Positions 23,699 through 32,625 of a stretch of 64,000 nucleotides of DNA are shown here, one piece after another. The translations under genes and the position numbers were made by a program. Source of the stretch: Actinomadura_E scrupuli. GTDB taxonomy: Bacteria; Actinomycetota; Actinomycetes; Streptosporangiales; Streptosporangiaceae. The notes beneath the pieces are model-generated. The model was not told where the DNA came from. It did not search any database and was given only the letters and a program-made list of their open reading frames with translations. The stretch spans positions 248,001-312,000 of the forward strand of contig NZ_JBPCCU010000004.1 in assembly GCF_050971785.1 (NCBI RefSeq), read 5' to 3'. Positions within the stretch are counted from its first letter, which is position 1, and the number at the start of each line of letters is the position of its first letter.

Positions 23699-25114
23699 TC
23701 ACCGAAGGTGGGGGCGGGCGGCCGGGTGGCCGGTGGCGTCGGTAAAAGCCTGGGCGATCTGGAGGAGCCGCAGGTCGGAGCCGTACGGGCCGACCAGTTG
23801 CAGGCCCACCGGCAGGCCCTGCGGGGTGAAGCCGGCCGGGACCGAGAGCGCGGGATGCGCGGTGACGGTGATCCGCGAGCAGGAGCGCATCCAGTCGATG
23901 TAGGTCTCCTGAGGAACGCCGTTGATCTCCTTTACCCACTCCACGTCGACGGAGAACGGCGTCACCTGGACGGTGGGCAGTGCCAGCACGTCGAAGCCGT
24001 TTCCGGGGCCCGCGTACGCTTCGGAGAAGAAGGCGCGCATGCGCTGGAAGATCTCGGCTCTGCGGGTGAGAGCGGCGGCGACCTCGGTGCCGGTCAGGGC
24101 GAGGCCCTTCTCGATGTTCCAGACGAGGGTCTGCTTCATCTGGCCTCGCGAGGACTCCAGCAGCGGACCCAGCGCCGCCATCAGCTGGGCCCGCAGCACC
24201 TGGAAGACCTCGTCGGCGTCGCTCAGCGCGGGCGCGGTCTCGACGACCTCGCACCCGAGGTCCTCCAGGGCCTTGCGGGCCCGGTCCAGCACGGCGGTCA
24301 CCGCGGGCTCGACCGCCAGATCGCCCAGGTCCGGCGTCCACGCGACCCGCAGTCCGCGCAGGTCGGCCGGGCGCAGGTCCAGAAAGTCCGCGGGCCGGTC
24401 CGGCCGGGCGAGCGGCATCCCCGGGTCCTGCCCGCACAGCCCGGCCAGCAGCAGAGCGGCGTCGGCGGGAGTACGGGCGATGGGCCCCACCACGGCCAGT
24501 GGGTTGAAGGGATCGTCGGGGACGAGTCCCGGAGTCGTGCGCAGTCCCACCAGGTTGCAGAAGGCCGCCGGGTTGCGGACGCTGGCCGCCAGGTCGGAAC
24601 CGTCGGCGAACGGCAGCAGCCCGGCCGTCACCGCCGCCGCGGCGCCGCCGCTGCTGCCCCCCGGCGTGCGGGTGCGGTCATAGGGGTTGAGCGTCGCGCC
24701 GAAGACCGGGTTGAACGTCTGCGACCCCGCCCCGAACTCGGGGGTGTTGGTCTTGCCGACGACGATCGCACCGGCCCGCCGCAGGTTCGCCACGTACGCG
24801 GCGTCGCGCCCCGGCACGTTCGCGGCGAAGATCGGCGAGCCGAACGTCGTGCGCATCCCGGCGGTCTCCGCGAGGTCCTTGACCGCGATGGGCAGGCCGT
24901 GCAGCGGCCCGCGCCAGGCGCCCGCGGCCGCCGCCTCGTCGGCCTCCGCCGCCGCGGCCAGCGCCTCCTCGGGCGCCAGCGTCACGATCGCGTTGATCTC
25001 GGGGTTGAGCAGATCGATCCGGTCCAGGAAGGCGGTGAGCAGCTCGCGGGCCGACAGCTCCCGTGATCGCAGCATCCCGGCCAGGTCCACCGCGGAGGTG
25101 AGGCACAGGTTCAT
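23699..25114 (-). CDS. amidase signature family amidohydrolase
   Basis: A 471-residue amidase signature enzyme. The Ser-cisSer-Lys triad is visible: Lys79 in LPIAVKDLAE, the cis-serine at about 154-155 in TPGGSSGG, and the nucleophile Ser178 in DGSDLAASVRNPA. The more common Gly-Gly before the nucleophile is Ala-Ala here. It hydrolyses a C-N amide bond, with substrate unknown; the C-terminal SVPAGFTPQGLPVGLQLVG is standard for the family. The ATG at 25114 has no obvious ribosome site, so a leaderless transcript is possible. The metallo-hydrolase gene upstream is 31 bp away on the same strand. Confidence 0.92.
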   Translation of the reverse strand: MNLCLTSAVDLAGMLRSRELSARELLTAFLDRIDLLNPEINAIVTLAPEEALAAAAEADEAAAAGAWRGPLHGLPIAVKDLAETAGMRTTFGSPIFAANVPGRDAAYVANLRRAGAIVVGKTNTPEFGAGSQTFNPVFGATLNPYDRTRTPGGSSGGAAAAVTAGLLPFADGSDLAASVRNPAAFCNLVGLRTTPGLVPDDPFNPLAVVGPIARTPADAALLLAGLCGQDPGMPLARPDRPADFLDLRPADLRGLRVAWTPDLGDLAVEPAVTAVLDRARKALEDLGCEVVETAPALSDADEVFQVLRAQLMAALGPLLESSRGQMKQTLVWNIEKGLALTGTEVAAALTRRAEIFQRMRAFFSEAYAGPGNGFDVLALPTVQVTPFSVDVEWVKEINGVPQETYIDWMRSCSRITVTAHPALSVPAGFTPQGLPVGLQLVGPYGSDLRLLQIAQAFTDATGHPAARPHLR

Positions 25115-25145
25115 CAGCCCATTGTGGTCCCACGGCCGGGCCGCC

Positions 25146-25982
25146 TCAGACCGGGGCGTCCTGATGCCGGCGGAGCTCGACCGGGTCGTGCGCCGAGACG
25201 ATGTCGACCTCGTCGCCGTGCGCCAGGGCGAGCTCGTGCAGGCGGGCCTGGTTGCGGTGGCGGGCCGTGCCGTCCTGCTGGACCACGGTCTGGAAGAACC
25301 GCAGCCCGGGAGTGGAGTGTCGGTGGGCGGGGTCGACCTCGCCGCGGAAGAAGTACGCGTCGCCGGCGTGCAGCAGCCACCGGCCGCCGGTGCGCACGGC
25401 GACCCCGCTGTGCCCCCGGGTGTGGCCCGCCAGCGGGATCAGCAGCAGGTCGTCGGGGAGCCCGGCCAGGTCCCGTACGGCCTCGAAACCGAACCACCGC
25501 TCGCCCTCGGCCGTGCCGTAGGTGGCCCAGTCGGGGCCGTGCGCCCACTGCCCGGGGCGATACCGGCTGCGCTCGCCGAGCCCGGCCGGCGACGCCGCCG
25601 CCGCGAGCTCGGCGTGGTGCACGTGCACCCTGGCCCTGGGGAAGTCCGGCAGCCCACCGGCGTGGTCCAGGTCGAGGTGGGTCAGCACGATATGGCGGAC
25701 GTCGTCCGCGGTGTGGCCGAGGGCCTCCACCTGCCGGATCGCCGTCTCACCGGCGTCCAGCACCGGCCGGGTGGCCAGCAGGAACCCGCGGCCGAGCGAC
25801 GCCCGGGGCTGTGCGACCGCGTCCAGCCCGATCCCGGTGTCCACCAGGACCAGGCCCTCCTCGGTCTCGATGAGCAGGCAGTGGCAGACCATCGTGGCCG
25901 GGCGCAGCAGCGAGCCGTCGCCCCCGACGAGCCGGCCGCCGAACGGGCGCATGGTGCCGCAGTTCAGATGGTGGACGCGCAT
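25146..25982 (-). CDS. metallo-beta-lactamase fold hydrolase (lactonase-like)
   Basis: A 278-residue MBL-fold protein with the dinuclear zinc signature LTHLDLDHAGG (about residues 100-110), a later AGHTRGHSG His, a HAGDAYF Asp and a C-terminal SAHDPVE His. The N-terminal MRVHHLNCGTM and overall layout resemble N-acyl-homoserine-lactone lactonases of the AttM/AiiA kind, though many relatives hydrolyse other lactones or esters. It is cytosolic, with no signal peptide. It is transcribed just ahead of the amidase and may act in the same degradative step (inference). Confidence 0.87.
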   Translation of the reverse strand: MRVHHLNCGTMRPFGGRLVGGDGSLLRPATMVCHCLLIETEEGLVLVDTGIGLDAVAQPRASLGRGFLLATRPVLDAGETAIRQVEALGHTADDVRHIVLTHLDLDHAGGLPDFPRARVHVHHAELAAAASPAGLGERSRYRPGQWAHGPDWATYGTAEGERWFGFEAVRDLAGLPDDLLLIPLAGHTRGHSGVAVRTGGRWLLHAGDAYFFRGEVDPAHRHSTPGLRFFQTVVQQDGTARHRNQARLHELALAHGDEVDIVSAHDPVELRRHQDAPV

Positions 25983-26026
25983 GGCGCGCAGGCTAGACCG
26001 CCTGATCCGCCTTGCGCAACGACCGG

Positions 26027-26058
26027 GCCCGCGTGCTCACGCGCGTGAGCACGCGGGC
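26027..26058. terminator. 32-bp perfect palindrome after the M16 peptidase operon
   Basis: Positions 26027-26042 and 26043-26058 are exact reverse complements. It lies 6 bases past the stop of the downstream M16 gene on the minus strand and would form a long stem without a U-tract. Confidence 0.65.
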
Positions 26059-26063
26059 GCTGC

Positions 26064-27422
26064 TCAGCGGACGACGGTGACCTCGGCGAAGTCCAGCTTC
26101 TCCAGCGGCTCCTGGATCTGGTCGGCGTCGCCGACCGCGACGACGGTCAGTGCCTCCGGATCGACGTGCCGGGCGTACGCCGCCGCGGCGGCGTCGTGGT
26201 CGGTCGCCCGCACCGCGTCGAAGTACCGCCGCGGATAGTCGGCGGGCAGCCCGTTGGCGACCGCGTCGGCGATCTCGGCGGCCACCGAGCGCGCCGTCTC
26301 GTACCGGGTGGGAGCGCTGTCGGCCAGCGACCGGACGGCGGTGTGGCACTCCTCGGCGGTGATGCCCGCCAGCAGGCTGCGCAGCCCGGTGAGCGCGTCG
26401 GCGACCGCCGGCCCGGTGACCTCGGTGTGCACGGCGCCCTCGGCGAGGAACAGCCCCCGGCCCTGCAGGCGCATCAGCCCCGCGTGCATGCCGTAGGTGT
26501 AGCCCTTCTCCTCGCGCAGCACCGCGTTGAGCCGGGAGCTCAGGCCGCCGCCCAGCACCTGGCCGGCCACCGCCAGCGCCGCCCAGTCCGGGTGGTCGCG
26601 GCCCGGCACGTGATGGCCGAAGGCGAGCTGGGTCTGGACCGCTCCGGTACGGTGCACGATCACCAGCCGGGGGCCGTCGGACCCCGTCACCGGCCCCGGC
26701 TCGGGCAGCGCCCGCTCGGGCGCGGCCCAGTCGCCGAGCGCCTGGGCCAGCAGCGCGTCGATGTCGACCCCGGAGAAGTCGCCCGCCGTCACCACGGTCG
26801 CCGCCGCCGGGTCGGCGCCGGCGTAGAAGCCCTGGACCTCCTCGCCGCCGAGGCGCGCGACGGTCTCGCGGTCGCCCCCGGTCGGCCGGGCCGTACGGCT
26901 GCCCTCGCTGAACATCACCGCCCGCAGCTCCCGGATGGCACGCGAACGCGGGTCGGCGTCCTCCTGCCCGATCTCGTCGATCCGCTCCCGGCCCAGCCGG
27001 CGGACCTCGGAGTCGGCCAGCTCCGGGGTGCGGACCGCCTCGGCCAGCAGCCCCATCGCGTCGTCCAGCCGGGTCACCGGCACGTCCAGGGAGACCTGCA
27101 GGGTGACCAGGCCGGCCGAGCCGTACAGGGTCGCCCCGATGCGCTCCAGCGCCGCGGCGAACTCGTTGCCGCCGCGCGTCGTCGTGCCCTCCGTGAGCGC
27201 CCGCCCGGTCAGCGTCGCGACACCGTCCAGGCCACCGGGCTCACGCGCCGCGCCGGCGTCGAGGACGAGCCGCACCGCCGCCAGCCGGCGGCTGGGCAGC
27301 TCGCTGTGCAGCGTGGTCAGCCCGTTGGCCAGCCGGCCGCCGGCCGCGGCCGGGAACGTCCAGGCCGGGATCTCGCCGGGTACTGGGCGGTCCGGATAGG
27401 TGGAGGAGGTCTCCGTGGTCAT
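26064..27422 (-). CDS. M16 family peptidase-like subunit lacking the zinc site
   Basis: A 452-residue M16 metallopeptidase homologue without the HxxEH zinc motif. It keeps the second-subunit signature of Arg and Tyr residues (GGGLSSRLNAVLREEKGYTYGMHA, about residues 300-325). In M16B peptidases such as mitochondrial processing peptidase, the non-zinc partner binds substrate while the other subunit cleaves. The gene overlaps the catalytic one by 4 bp (27419-27422), which supports a 1:1 complex. No signal peptide is evident. Confidence 0.9.
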   Translation of the reverse strand: MTTETSSTYPDRPVPGEIPAWTFPAAAGGRLANGLTTLHSELPSRRLAAVRLVLDAGAAREPGGLDGVATLTGRALTEGTTTRGGNEFAAALERIGATLYGSAGLVTLQVSLDVPVTRLDDAMGLLAEAVRTPELADSEVRRLGRERIDEIGQEDADPRSRAIRELRAVMFSEGSRTARPTGGDRETVARLGGEEVQGFYAGADPAAATVVTAGDFSGVDIDALLAQALGDWAAPERALPEPGPVTGSDGPRLVIVHRTGAVQTQLAFGHHVPGRDHPDWAALAVAGQVLGGGLSSRLNAVLREEKGYTYGMHAGLMRLQGRGLFLAEGAVHTEVTGPAVADALTGLRSLLAGITAEECHTAVRSLADSAPTRYETARSVAAEIADAVANGLPADYPRRYFDAVRATDHDAAAAAYARHVDPEALTVVAVGDADQIQEPLEKLDFAEVTVVR

Positions 27423-28771
27423 GCGGCACCGCCTTCGGGAGAGCCTTCGGGAGCGTACGTCAGCACCGCGCCGGACTCCGGCAGGAGCCAGCGCGCGGCG
27501 GTGGCCTGGACGTCCGCGGAGGTGACGGCCGCCGCGCGGGCCGGCGCCGAGAACAGCAGCGCCGGGTCGCCGAACAGCGTCGCGTGATGCGACAGGGCGT
27601 TGGCCAGGCCGGAGACGGTCTCGGTGCGTTCCAGGTAGGCGCGCTCGGCCTGGGCGACGGCGCGCTCGGTCTCCTGCTCGGCCGGGCCGTCGGCCGCCAG
27701 CCGGGCGAGCTCCTCGCCGAGGGCCGTCTCGATCGCGTCCAGATCGGGGCCCATGGCCTGCACGAACGCGCTGGACGGCCCGGAGGCGAACCGCTGGACC
27801 CCGGCCCAGACCTCGGTCGCGACCTCGTCGCGGCGGACCAGCCGGTCGTAGAGCCGCGAGCCGGGGCCGCCGCCGAGGATCTCCACCGCGATCTCGGCGG
27901 CCTCCAGCTCGTGCGTGCCGTCGGAGGGCAGCCGGAACATCGCGAAGTAGCCGGGTGTGGGCACGTCCGAGGTGACGTCCTCACGGGCCGGGCCGGTGAG
28001 CGGCCCCAGGTCGGCGTCCGCCGCCGGCGGCACGGCCGGGCCGGGCGGCAGATGCCCGAAGTAGCGCTCGACGGCGGCGAGGGTCTCCTCGGGGTCCACG
28101 TCGCCGACCACCGACAGCACGGCGTTGCCAGGCGCGTAGTAGGTGGCGAAGAAGTCGAGGCAGTCCTGGAGCGTCGTGGCGTCCAGATCGGCCATCGACC
28201 CGATCGGGGTGTGGGCGTAGGGATGGCCCGGGGGGAAGGTCAGCGCGCAGAGCCGCTCGAACGCGTCGCCGTACGGCACGTTGTCGTAGCGCTGGCGCCG
28301 CTCGTTCTTGACCACGTCCCGCTGGTTGTCCAGGTTGGCCTGGGTCAGCGCGGCGGGCAGCGAGCCCATCCGGTCGGCCTCCAGCCAGAGCGCAAGATCG
28401 AGATGGCTGACCGGCACCGTCTCGAAGTAGTTGGTGCGCTCGAAGGACGTCGTCGCGTTGAACGACGCGCCCGCGCTCTGCAGCACCGACGCGTGCTCGC
28501 CCTCGGCCACGTGGGCCGAGCCCTGGAACATCAGATGTTCGAACAGATGGGCGAGCCCGGTGCGGCCGGCCCGCTCGTGCCGCGATCCCACGCCGTACCA
28601 GAGGTTGACGGCCGCCAGTGGTACCACGTGGTCCTCACAGACCACCACGCGTAGCCCGTTGCCGAGCGTGTATTCATGCAGCGGTCGTTCCGCCAAGGCC
28701 TGCTCCCGACTTCGGTCCGGACCGCCTGCGCGGACCAAGCGGGTGATCCTGCGGCACGGCGGTGCTTCCAT
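27419..28771 (-). CDS. M16 family zinc peptidase, catalytic subunit
   Basis: A 450-residue M16B peptidase. HLFEH at about residues 75-79 is the inverted zinc motif, with the distal ligand in VVKNERR (Glu157). It cleaves peptides or misprocessed proteins in the cytosol, presumably as a heterodimer with the product of the next gene. The first ATG in frame (28771) is used. Homology begins near residue 25 (ALAERPLHEYTLGNGLRVVV), so a shorter start is possible. It is divergent from the expansin gene. Confidence 0.9.
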   Translation of the reverse strand: MEAPPCRRITRLVRAGGPDRSREQALAERPLHEYTLGNGLRVVVCEDHVVPLAAVNLWYGVGSRHERAGRTGLAHLFEHLMFQGSAHVAEGEHASVLQSAGASFNATTSFERTNYFETVPVSHLDLALWLEADRMGSLPAALTQANLDNQRDVVKNERRQRYDNVPYGDAFERLCALTFPPGHPYAHTPIGSMADLDATTLQDCLDFFATYYAPGNAVLSVVGDVDPEETLAAVERYFGHLPPGPAVPPAADADLGPLTGPAREDVTSDVPTPGYFAMFRLPSDGTHELEAAEIAVEILGGGPGSRLYDRLVRRDEVATEVWAGVQRFASGPSSAFVQAMGPDLDAIETALGEELARLAADGPAEQETERAVAQAERAYLERTETVSGLANALSHHATLFGDPALLFSAPARAAAVTSADVQATAARWLLPESGAVLTYAPEGSPEGGAA

Positions 28772-28923
28772 CTCACCGTATAGGGCCGGGGAGCCCGGCC
28801 CGTACGCCGCCGCCGCGTCCTCGTGACGGCAGGTGACGGACGTGGCGGCCGGCCGGTGCCCATCGCCCTGGATGCGGACGATTCGGGAGTATCCGACCGG
28901 TTCTGTCTCTACGCTGTCGGCGC

Positions 28924-29775
28924 ATGAGAGGGAGCCGATGGGCGGGAGTGGCGCTGGGGGCGGGCGCGGCCGGCGTCGCCGCCGCGGTGACCGTGATGGC
29001 GCTCGCCGGCACCGGCGCCCCGGCGTGCGCGGCGACCGGGGCGGTCACCGGCCGCGCCACGTTCTACCAGCTCCGCCCCGGTGCCGGGAACTGCTCCTAT
29101 CCGCGCCCGCCCGCCGACGGCCTCTACACCGCGCTGCCGCCCGGGGAGTACGCCGGCGCGGCGCGCTGCGGAGGGTACCTCGACGTCCGCGGGCCCAGGG
29201 GGACGGTCCGGGTCCAGGTGATCGACCAGTGCCCCGAATGCGAGGCCGGTCATCTCGATCTGTCCCGGGCGGCGTTCGCGCGCATCGCCGACCCGGGGAA
29301 GGGCACCGTCGGCGTCACCTACCGGGCCGTCGCCGACCCCCCGCTCACCACCGGGCTGTCCTTCCGGATCAAGGAGGGTTCCTCGGCGTACTGGCTGGCG
29401 GTGCTGCCCATCGGCCACGGGAACCCGATCTCCCGGCTCCAGGTGTCCGCGCCGGGCCGCGGGCCGCGTCCGATGGTGCGCACCGGCTACAACTACTGGC
29501 TCGTCGAGCAGGGGATGGGGCCGGGCCCGTTCACTCTCCGGCTGACCGACAGCCGGGGGCACGTCGCCGTGGTGCGCGGTCTCCGGCTGGCGGCCGGCGC
29601 GGTCCAGGCCACGTCCGTCCGGATGTACGGGGCGGTGAAGCGAGCCCGCCACCGGAAGAAGGCGGCCCGTACGCCGTCGCCCGCTCCCGCGTCCGCCGCG
29701 CCGCGGACGGCCACCCCGGTGCCCTCCGCCCCGCCGTCCGCGGGCCCGCCGCCTTCGCTCGCCGCGGGCTGCTGA
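28924..29775 (+). CDS. secreted bacterial expansin
   Basis: A 283-residue exported expansin. A signal peptide covers about residues 1-36 (hydrophobic core, then APACA). The six-stranded double-psi barrel domain D1 (about 40-130) has GRATFY, GNCSYP, DGLYTALPPGEYAGAARCGG and VIDQCPECEAGHLDLS. Asp101 there matches the residue essential in Bacillus EXLX1. Domain D2 (about 131-235) has the CBM63-like aromatic surface (GSSAYWLAVL, GYNYWLVEQG). A Pro/Ala/Lys-rich tail follows, ending GC. Expansins loosen cellulose and other wall polysaccharides without hydrolysis, suggesting contact with plant material. It reads divergently from the peptidase operon. Confidence 0.88.
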   Translation: MRGSRWAGVALGAGAAGVAAAVTVMALAGTGAPACAATGAVTGRATFYQLRPGAGNCSYPRPPADGLYTALPPGEYAGAARCGGYLDVRGPRGTVRVQVIDQCPECEAGHLDLSRAAFARIADPGKGTVGVTYRAVADPPLTTGLSFRIKEGSSAYWLAVLPIGHGNPISRLQVSAPGRGPRPMVRTGYNYWLVEQGMGPGPFTLRLTDSRGHVAVVRGLRLAAGAVQATSVRMYGAVKRARHRKKAARTPSPAPASAAPRTATPVPSAPPSAGPPPSLAAGC

Positions 29776-29803
29776 CCGGCGTCACGGCGCGCGTGGACGG
29801 GCC

Positions 29804-30958
29804 TCACGCCGCCTGGACGCGCAGCGGCCAGGAGGTGAGATCGCCGAACCGGCTCGCCGGCAGCGCCTGCAGCCGGGCCGCGGCGGCGGGAATGTCGGCG
29901 ATCATCCGGTCGGTGTCGAAGCAGCGGCTCTCCCCGACGCTCAGGACCCCGTAGAGCAGTGCCTCCGGGGTGCGCACGACGACCAGCGGGCCGATCTGCA
30001 CGAAGCCCTTGTCGAGCTCGTGCACCGCCAGCAGCAGCGACTGCACGGCCGACAGCTCCGGCGTCGGCGCGCCGGGCCGGGCCTGGTCGCGGAGGGTGTC
30101 CAGCACCGAGATGAAGTCCCATTCGAGCTCGACCGGGCCCCGGCCCGGCGTGCACGCCAGGTAGTAGCGGATGCCCTCCGGCTCGTCCACCTGCAACCGG
30201 ACCTTCAGGCCGTGCTGGTCGAGCAGGTTGGCGTACAGCAGCAGCAGGGTGTCGCCCTGCGGGGCGAGGTCGGCCGAGAGGCCGCCGGCCACCGTGCCGG
30301 AGTCCGGCGGGTCCCCGCCCAGCGTCTCCACGATCTCCCGGTCGAGCTGGTCCTGGACGCGGTGGTGCACCCGGGCGACCACGCTCTCCACCGACTCGAG
30401 CGCGCCGGCCAGATCGTGCTGCAGCTCGCCGTCCTGCGCGCTGGACCGCTCGACGACGTCCAGCCGGGCGACGATGTCGCGGACCTGGTCGCGCAGCGCC
30501 GACACGTTGGTCTCCAGAGCCCGGGCCAGATGGTCGACCTGCGAGACCTGGTCGTGCAGCTCGTCGGCCTCGGCGCGGTCCTCCAGGGAGCCGAGCCGCA
30601 GCTCCTGCCGGCCGGCGCCCTCCTCCACCCGCTGCAGGGTCGTCACGAGCACCTCGAGGTCGCCCCGGTAGGCGTCCAGCCGGGTGTCGATGCCCGGCAG
30701 CCGGTGGTCCTCCAGCTGCGAGATCAGTGCGTCGAGCCGGGCGTAGATCTCCGACAGCGACCCGGTGTGGGCGGAGCCCGCCGCCTCGGCCTTGGCCAGC
30801 CGTTCCTCGGTCGCGGCCTGCGCCGCCTGCGCGGCCTCCCAGCGGGCCTCGAGCTCCCGCAGCCGCGCGGACTCCGGGCTCGGCCGCTTGCGGTCGAAGG
30901 CCATGTACAGCTCGACGCCGGCCACGATCAGGCACAGCAGGACCAGGATCCAGGTCAT
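29804..30958 (-). CDS. membrane-anchored coiled-coil protein of unknown function
   Basis: A 384-residue protein with an N-terminal transmembrane helix (MTWILVLLCLIVAGVELYMA), then a long coiled coil (about residues 30-205, rich in Glu/Leu/Gln heptads such as ELEARWEAAQAAQAATEERL). The globular C-terminal half is about residues 215-384 (LLLLYANLLDQHGLKVRLQV, YYLACTPGRGPVELEWDFIS). The ATG at 30958 is chosen because GGAGGAG lies a few bases upstream; the frame extends further without support. No known domain is recognised. The layout suggests a membrane-tethered scaffold. It converges with the expansin gene, 28 bp apart. Confidence 0.72.
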   Translation of the reverse strand: MTWILVLLCLIVAGVELYMAFDRKRPSPESARLRELEARWEAAQAAQAATEERLAKAEAAGSAHTGSLSEIYARLDALISQLEDHRLPGIDTRLDAYRGDLEVLVTTLQRVEEGAGRQELRLGSLEDRAEADELHDQVSQVDHLARALETNVSALRDQVRDIVARLDVVERSSAQDGELQHDLAGALESVESVVARVHHRVQDQLDREIVETLGGDPPDSGTVAGGLSADLAPQGDTLLLLYANLLDQHGLKVRLQVDEPEGIRYYLACTPGRGPVELEWDFISVLDTLRDQARPGAPTPELSAVQSLLLAVHELDKGFVQIGPLVVVRTPEALLYGVLSVGESRCFDTDRMIADIPAAAARLQALPASRFGDLTSWPLRVQAA

Positions 30959-31081
30959 CGCACTCCTCCGGACTCCGGCACAGGACACACGTGCTTCTTA
31001 CTGTGCCACTCCGGGACCCTCGGGAACACCACAACTCCAGGACCCTTCATCACCCTCAGGCGGACGGGATACCTTGGCCCC

Positions 31082-31540
31082 ATGAACGTCGGCGATGTGA
31101 TGGCGGACTTCGAACTGCTCGACGACCGGGGCGAGACCCGGACACTGACCGGTCTGCTGGCCGACGGGCCGGTGGTGCTGTTCTTCTACCCGGCCGCGAT
31201 GACCCCGGGCTGCACGGCCGAGAGCTGCCACTTCCGTGACCTCGCGAGCGAGTTCGCCGCGGCGGGCGGCCACCCGGTCGGCATCAGCGCCGACCCGGTG
31301 GACAAGCAGCGCCGGTTCGCCGACAAGCACGGCTTCGGCTACCCCCTGCTGTCGGACCCGGACGGCACGGTCGCCGCACAGTTCGGGGTGAAGCGCTCCT
31401 TCTCCATGGCGCCCGCCAAACGCCAGACCTTCGTGATCGGCACCGACCGCCGGGTGCTCGAGATCATCAAGAGCGAGATCCGCATGAACGTGCACGCGGA
31501 CCGCGCCCTCGAAGCCCTGCGCCGGCACGCCCCCGCCTGA
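31082..31540 (+). CDS. peroxiredoxin, BCP/PrxQ type
   Basis: A 152-residue thiol peroxidase of the bacterioferritin-comigratory-protein class. The active site PGCTAESCHFRD places the peroxidatic cysteine and a resolving cysteine five residues apart, as in PrxQ enzymes. VLFFYPAAMTPGCT precedes it, and GISADPVDKQRRFADKHGF follows. It reduces hydroperoxides in the cytosol using thioredoxin-type donors. The homology start is MNVGDVMADF at 31082. It is followed by a small tandem-repeat tract. Confidence 0.92.
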   Translation: MNVGDVMADFELLDDRGETRTLTGLLADGPVVLFFYPAAMTPGCTAESCHFRDLASEFAAAGGHPVGISADPVDKQRRFADKHGFGYPLLSDPDGTVAAQFGVKRSFSMAPAKRQTFVIGTDRRVLEIIKSEIRMNVHADRALEALRRHAPA

Positions 31541-31548
31541 CCGCCGCC

Positions 31549-31604
31549 GCTCCGGACTCACCGCTCCGGACTCACCGCTCCGGGCCGGCTGCTCCGGGCC
31601 GGCT
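31549..31604. repeat. four tandem 14-bp repeats
   Basis: GCTCCGGACTCACC occurs twice in tandem (31549-31562, 31563-31576) and is followed by two copies of GCTCCGGGCCGGCT (31577-31590, 31591-31604). It lies between converging peroxiredoxin and aldo/keto reductase genes and looks like slippage-driven expansion. Confidence 0.8.
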
Positions 31605-31644
31605 GCGCGGTACCCGGCGCACCGGCGAGGACGCGTTTCCCGGG

Positions 31645-32532
31645 CTAGCCGTTCAGCTCGGCGAGGTCCGCGTCGGTGAGGACGATGCCGCTCGCGGCCA
31701 CGTTCTCCTCCAGGTGCGCGAGCGAGCCCGTGCCCGGAATGGCCAGCAGCGCAGGTGAGATCGCCAGCAGCCAGGCCAGCGCCACCTGGGCGGCCGTGGC
31801 TCCATGCCGGGCCGCGACCTGGCCGAGCCGGGCCTCGTCGAGCGGGCTGTTCCCGCCGCCGAGCGGGAAGAACGGCACGTAGGCGATCCCCGCCGCCGCG
31901 CACTCGGCGAGCAACGCGGCGTCGCCGGTGTGGTGCACGTGGAAGTGGTTCTGCACGGCCGCGACGGGGGCCACCGCGCGCGCCTCGGCGAGCTGGGCGG
32001 CATCGACGTTGCTGACGCCCAGATGCCGGATGAGCCCCTCCTCCCGCAGCCCGGCCAGCACCGAGAACCGCTCGGCGAGCGACTCCCCGCCCGGCACGGC
32101 CATCCCGCCGATCCTCAGGTAGACCAGCCCGAGCCGGTCCACGCCGAGCTCGCGCAGATCGTTCTCCAGCAGCGCTCGCAACTGGTCGGGCGTCGCCTGG
32201 CCGCTCGGTATGCCGTCGGGACCGGGCAGTGGCCCGATCTTGGTCGCGATCAGCAGGTCCTCGGGGTACGGGGCCAGCGCCGCGCGGATCAGCTCATTGG
32301 CCCGCACGTCGCCCCGGGCGTAGAACCCCGCCGTGTCGATGTGGTTCACACCGAGCTCCACCGCGCGGCGGAGCACCGCGATCCCGGTCCCAGGGTCGCG
32401 TGCCGGGCCGCTGAAGGTGCCCGCGGCCAGCCGCATCGCGCCGAAGCCGAGCCTGTTGATACGCAGGTCGCCGCCGAGCGGGAAGTCGCCGTCCGCGGGC
32501 CTGCCGGTGGAAGAAGAAGTGTCGGTCGTCAT
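31645..32532 (-). CDS. aldo/keto reductase
   Basis: A 295-residue AKR-family oxidoreductase starting MTTDTSSSTGRPADGDFPLG. The (beta/alpha)8 motifs include GFGAMRLA, HIDTAGFYARGDVRANELI (catalytic Asp and Tyr), IATKIGP (Lys), and the LGVSNVDAAQL strand. The C-terminal PGTGSLAHLEENVAA is the NADPH phosphate site. LVYLRIGG stands where many members have the catalytic His region, so the His is replaced. It reduces aldehydes or ketones with NADPH. It is divergent from the regulator at 32626, with an inverted repeat between them. Confidence 0.9.
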   Translation of the reverse strand: MTTDTSSSTGRPADGDFPLGGDLRINRLGFGAMRLAAGTFSGPARDPGTGIAVLRRAVELGVNHIDTAGFYARGDVRANELIRAALAPYPEDLLIATKIGPLPGPDGIPSGQATPDQLRALLENDLRELGVDRLGLVYLRIGGMAVPGGESLAERFSVLAGLREEGLIRHLGVSNVDAAQLAEARAVAPVAAVQNHFHVHHTGDAALLAECAAAGIAYVPFFPLGGGNSPLDEARLGQVAARHGATAAQVALAWLLAISPALLAIPGTGSLAHLEENVAASGIVLTDADLAELNG

Positions 32533-32572
32533 GCCCTCAGACTTCCCCGCCAGGTGATCTCGGAGGAGCGGC

Positions 32573-32588
32573 TGGCAGCAACCTGCCA
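32573..32588. promoter_or_regulatory. inverted repeat between aldo/keto reductase and regulator
   Basis: TGGCAG-CAAC-CTGCCA is a perfect 6-bp-arm palindrome in the 93-bp divergent gap. It is a candidate operator for the adjacent regulator. Confidence 0.4.
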
Positions 32589-32625
32589 CGGCCGCGGCTC
32601 CCGCCCGATGCGGCAGACTGGACGC

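Noticed and set aside
23708..25066. 452-codon plus-strand frame opposite the amidase
   Set aside because: It mirrors the codon-position GC of the amidase and has no motif or start signal.
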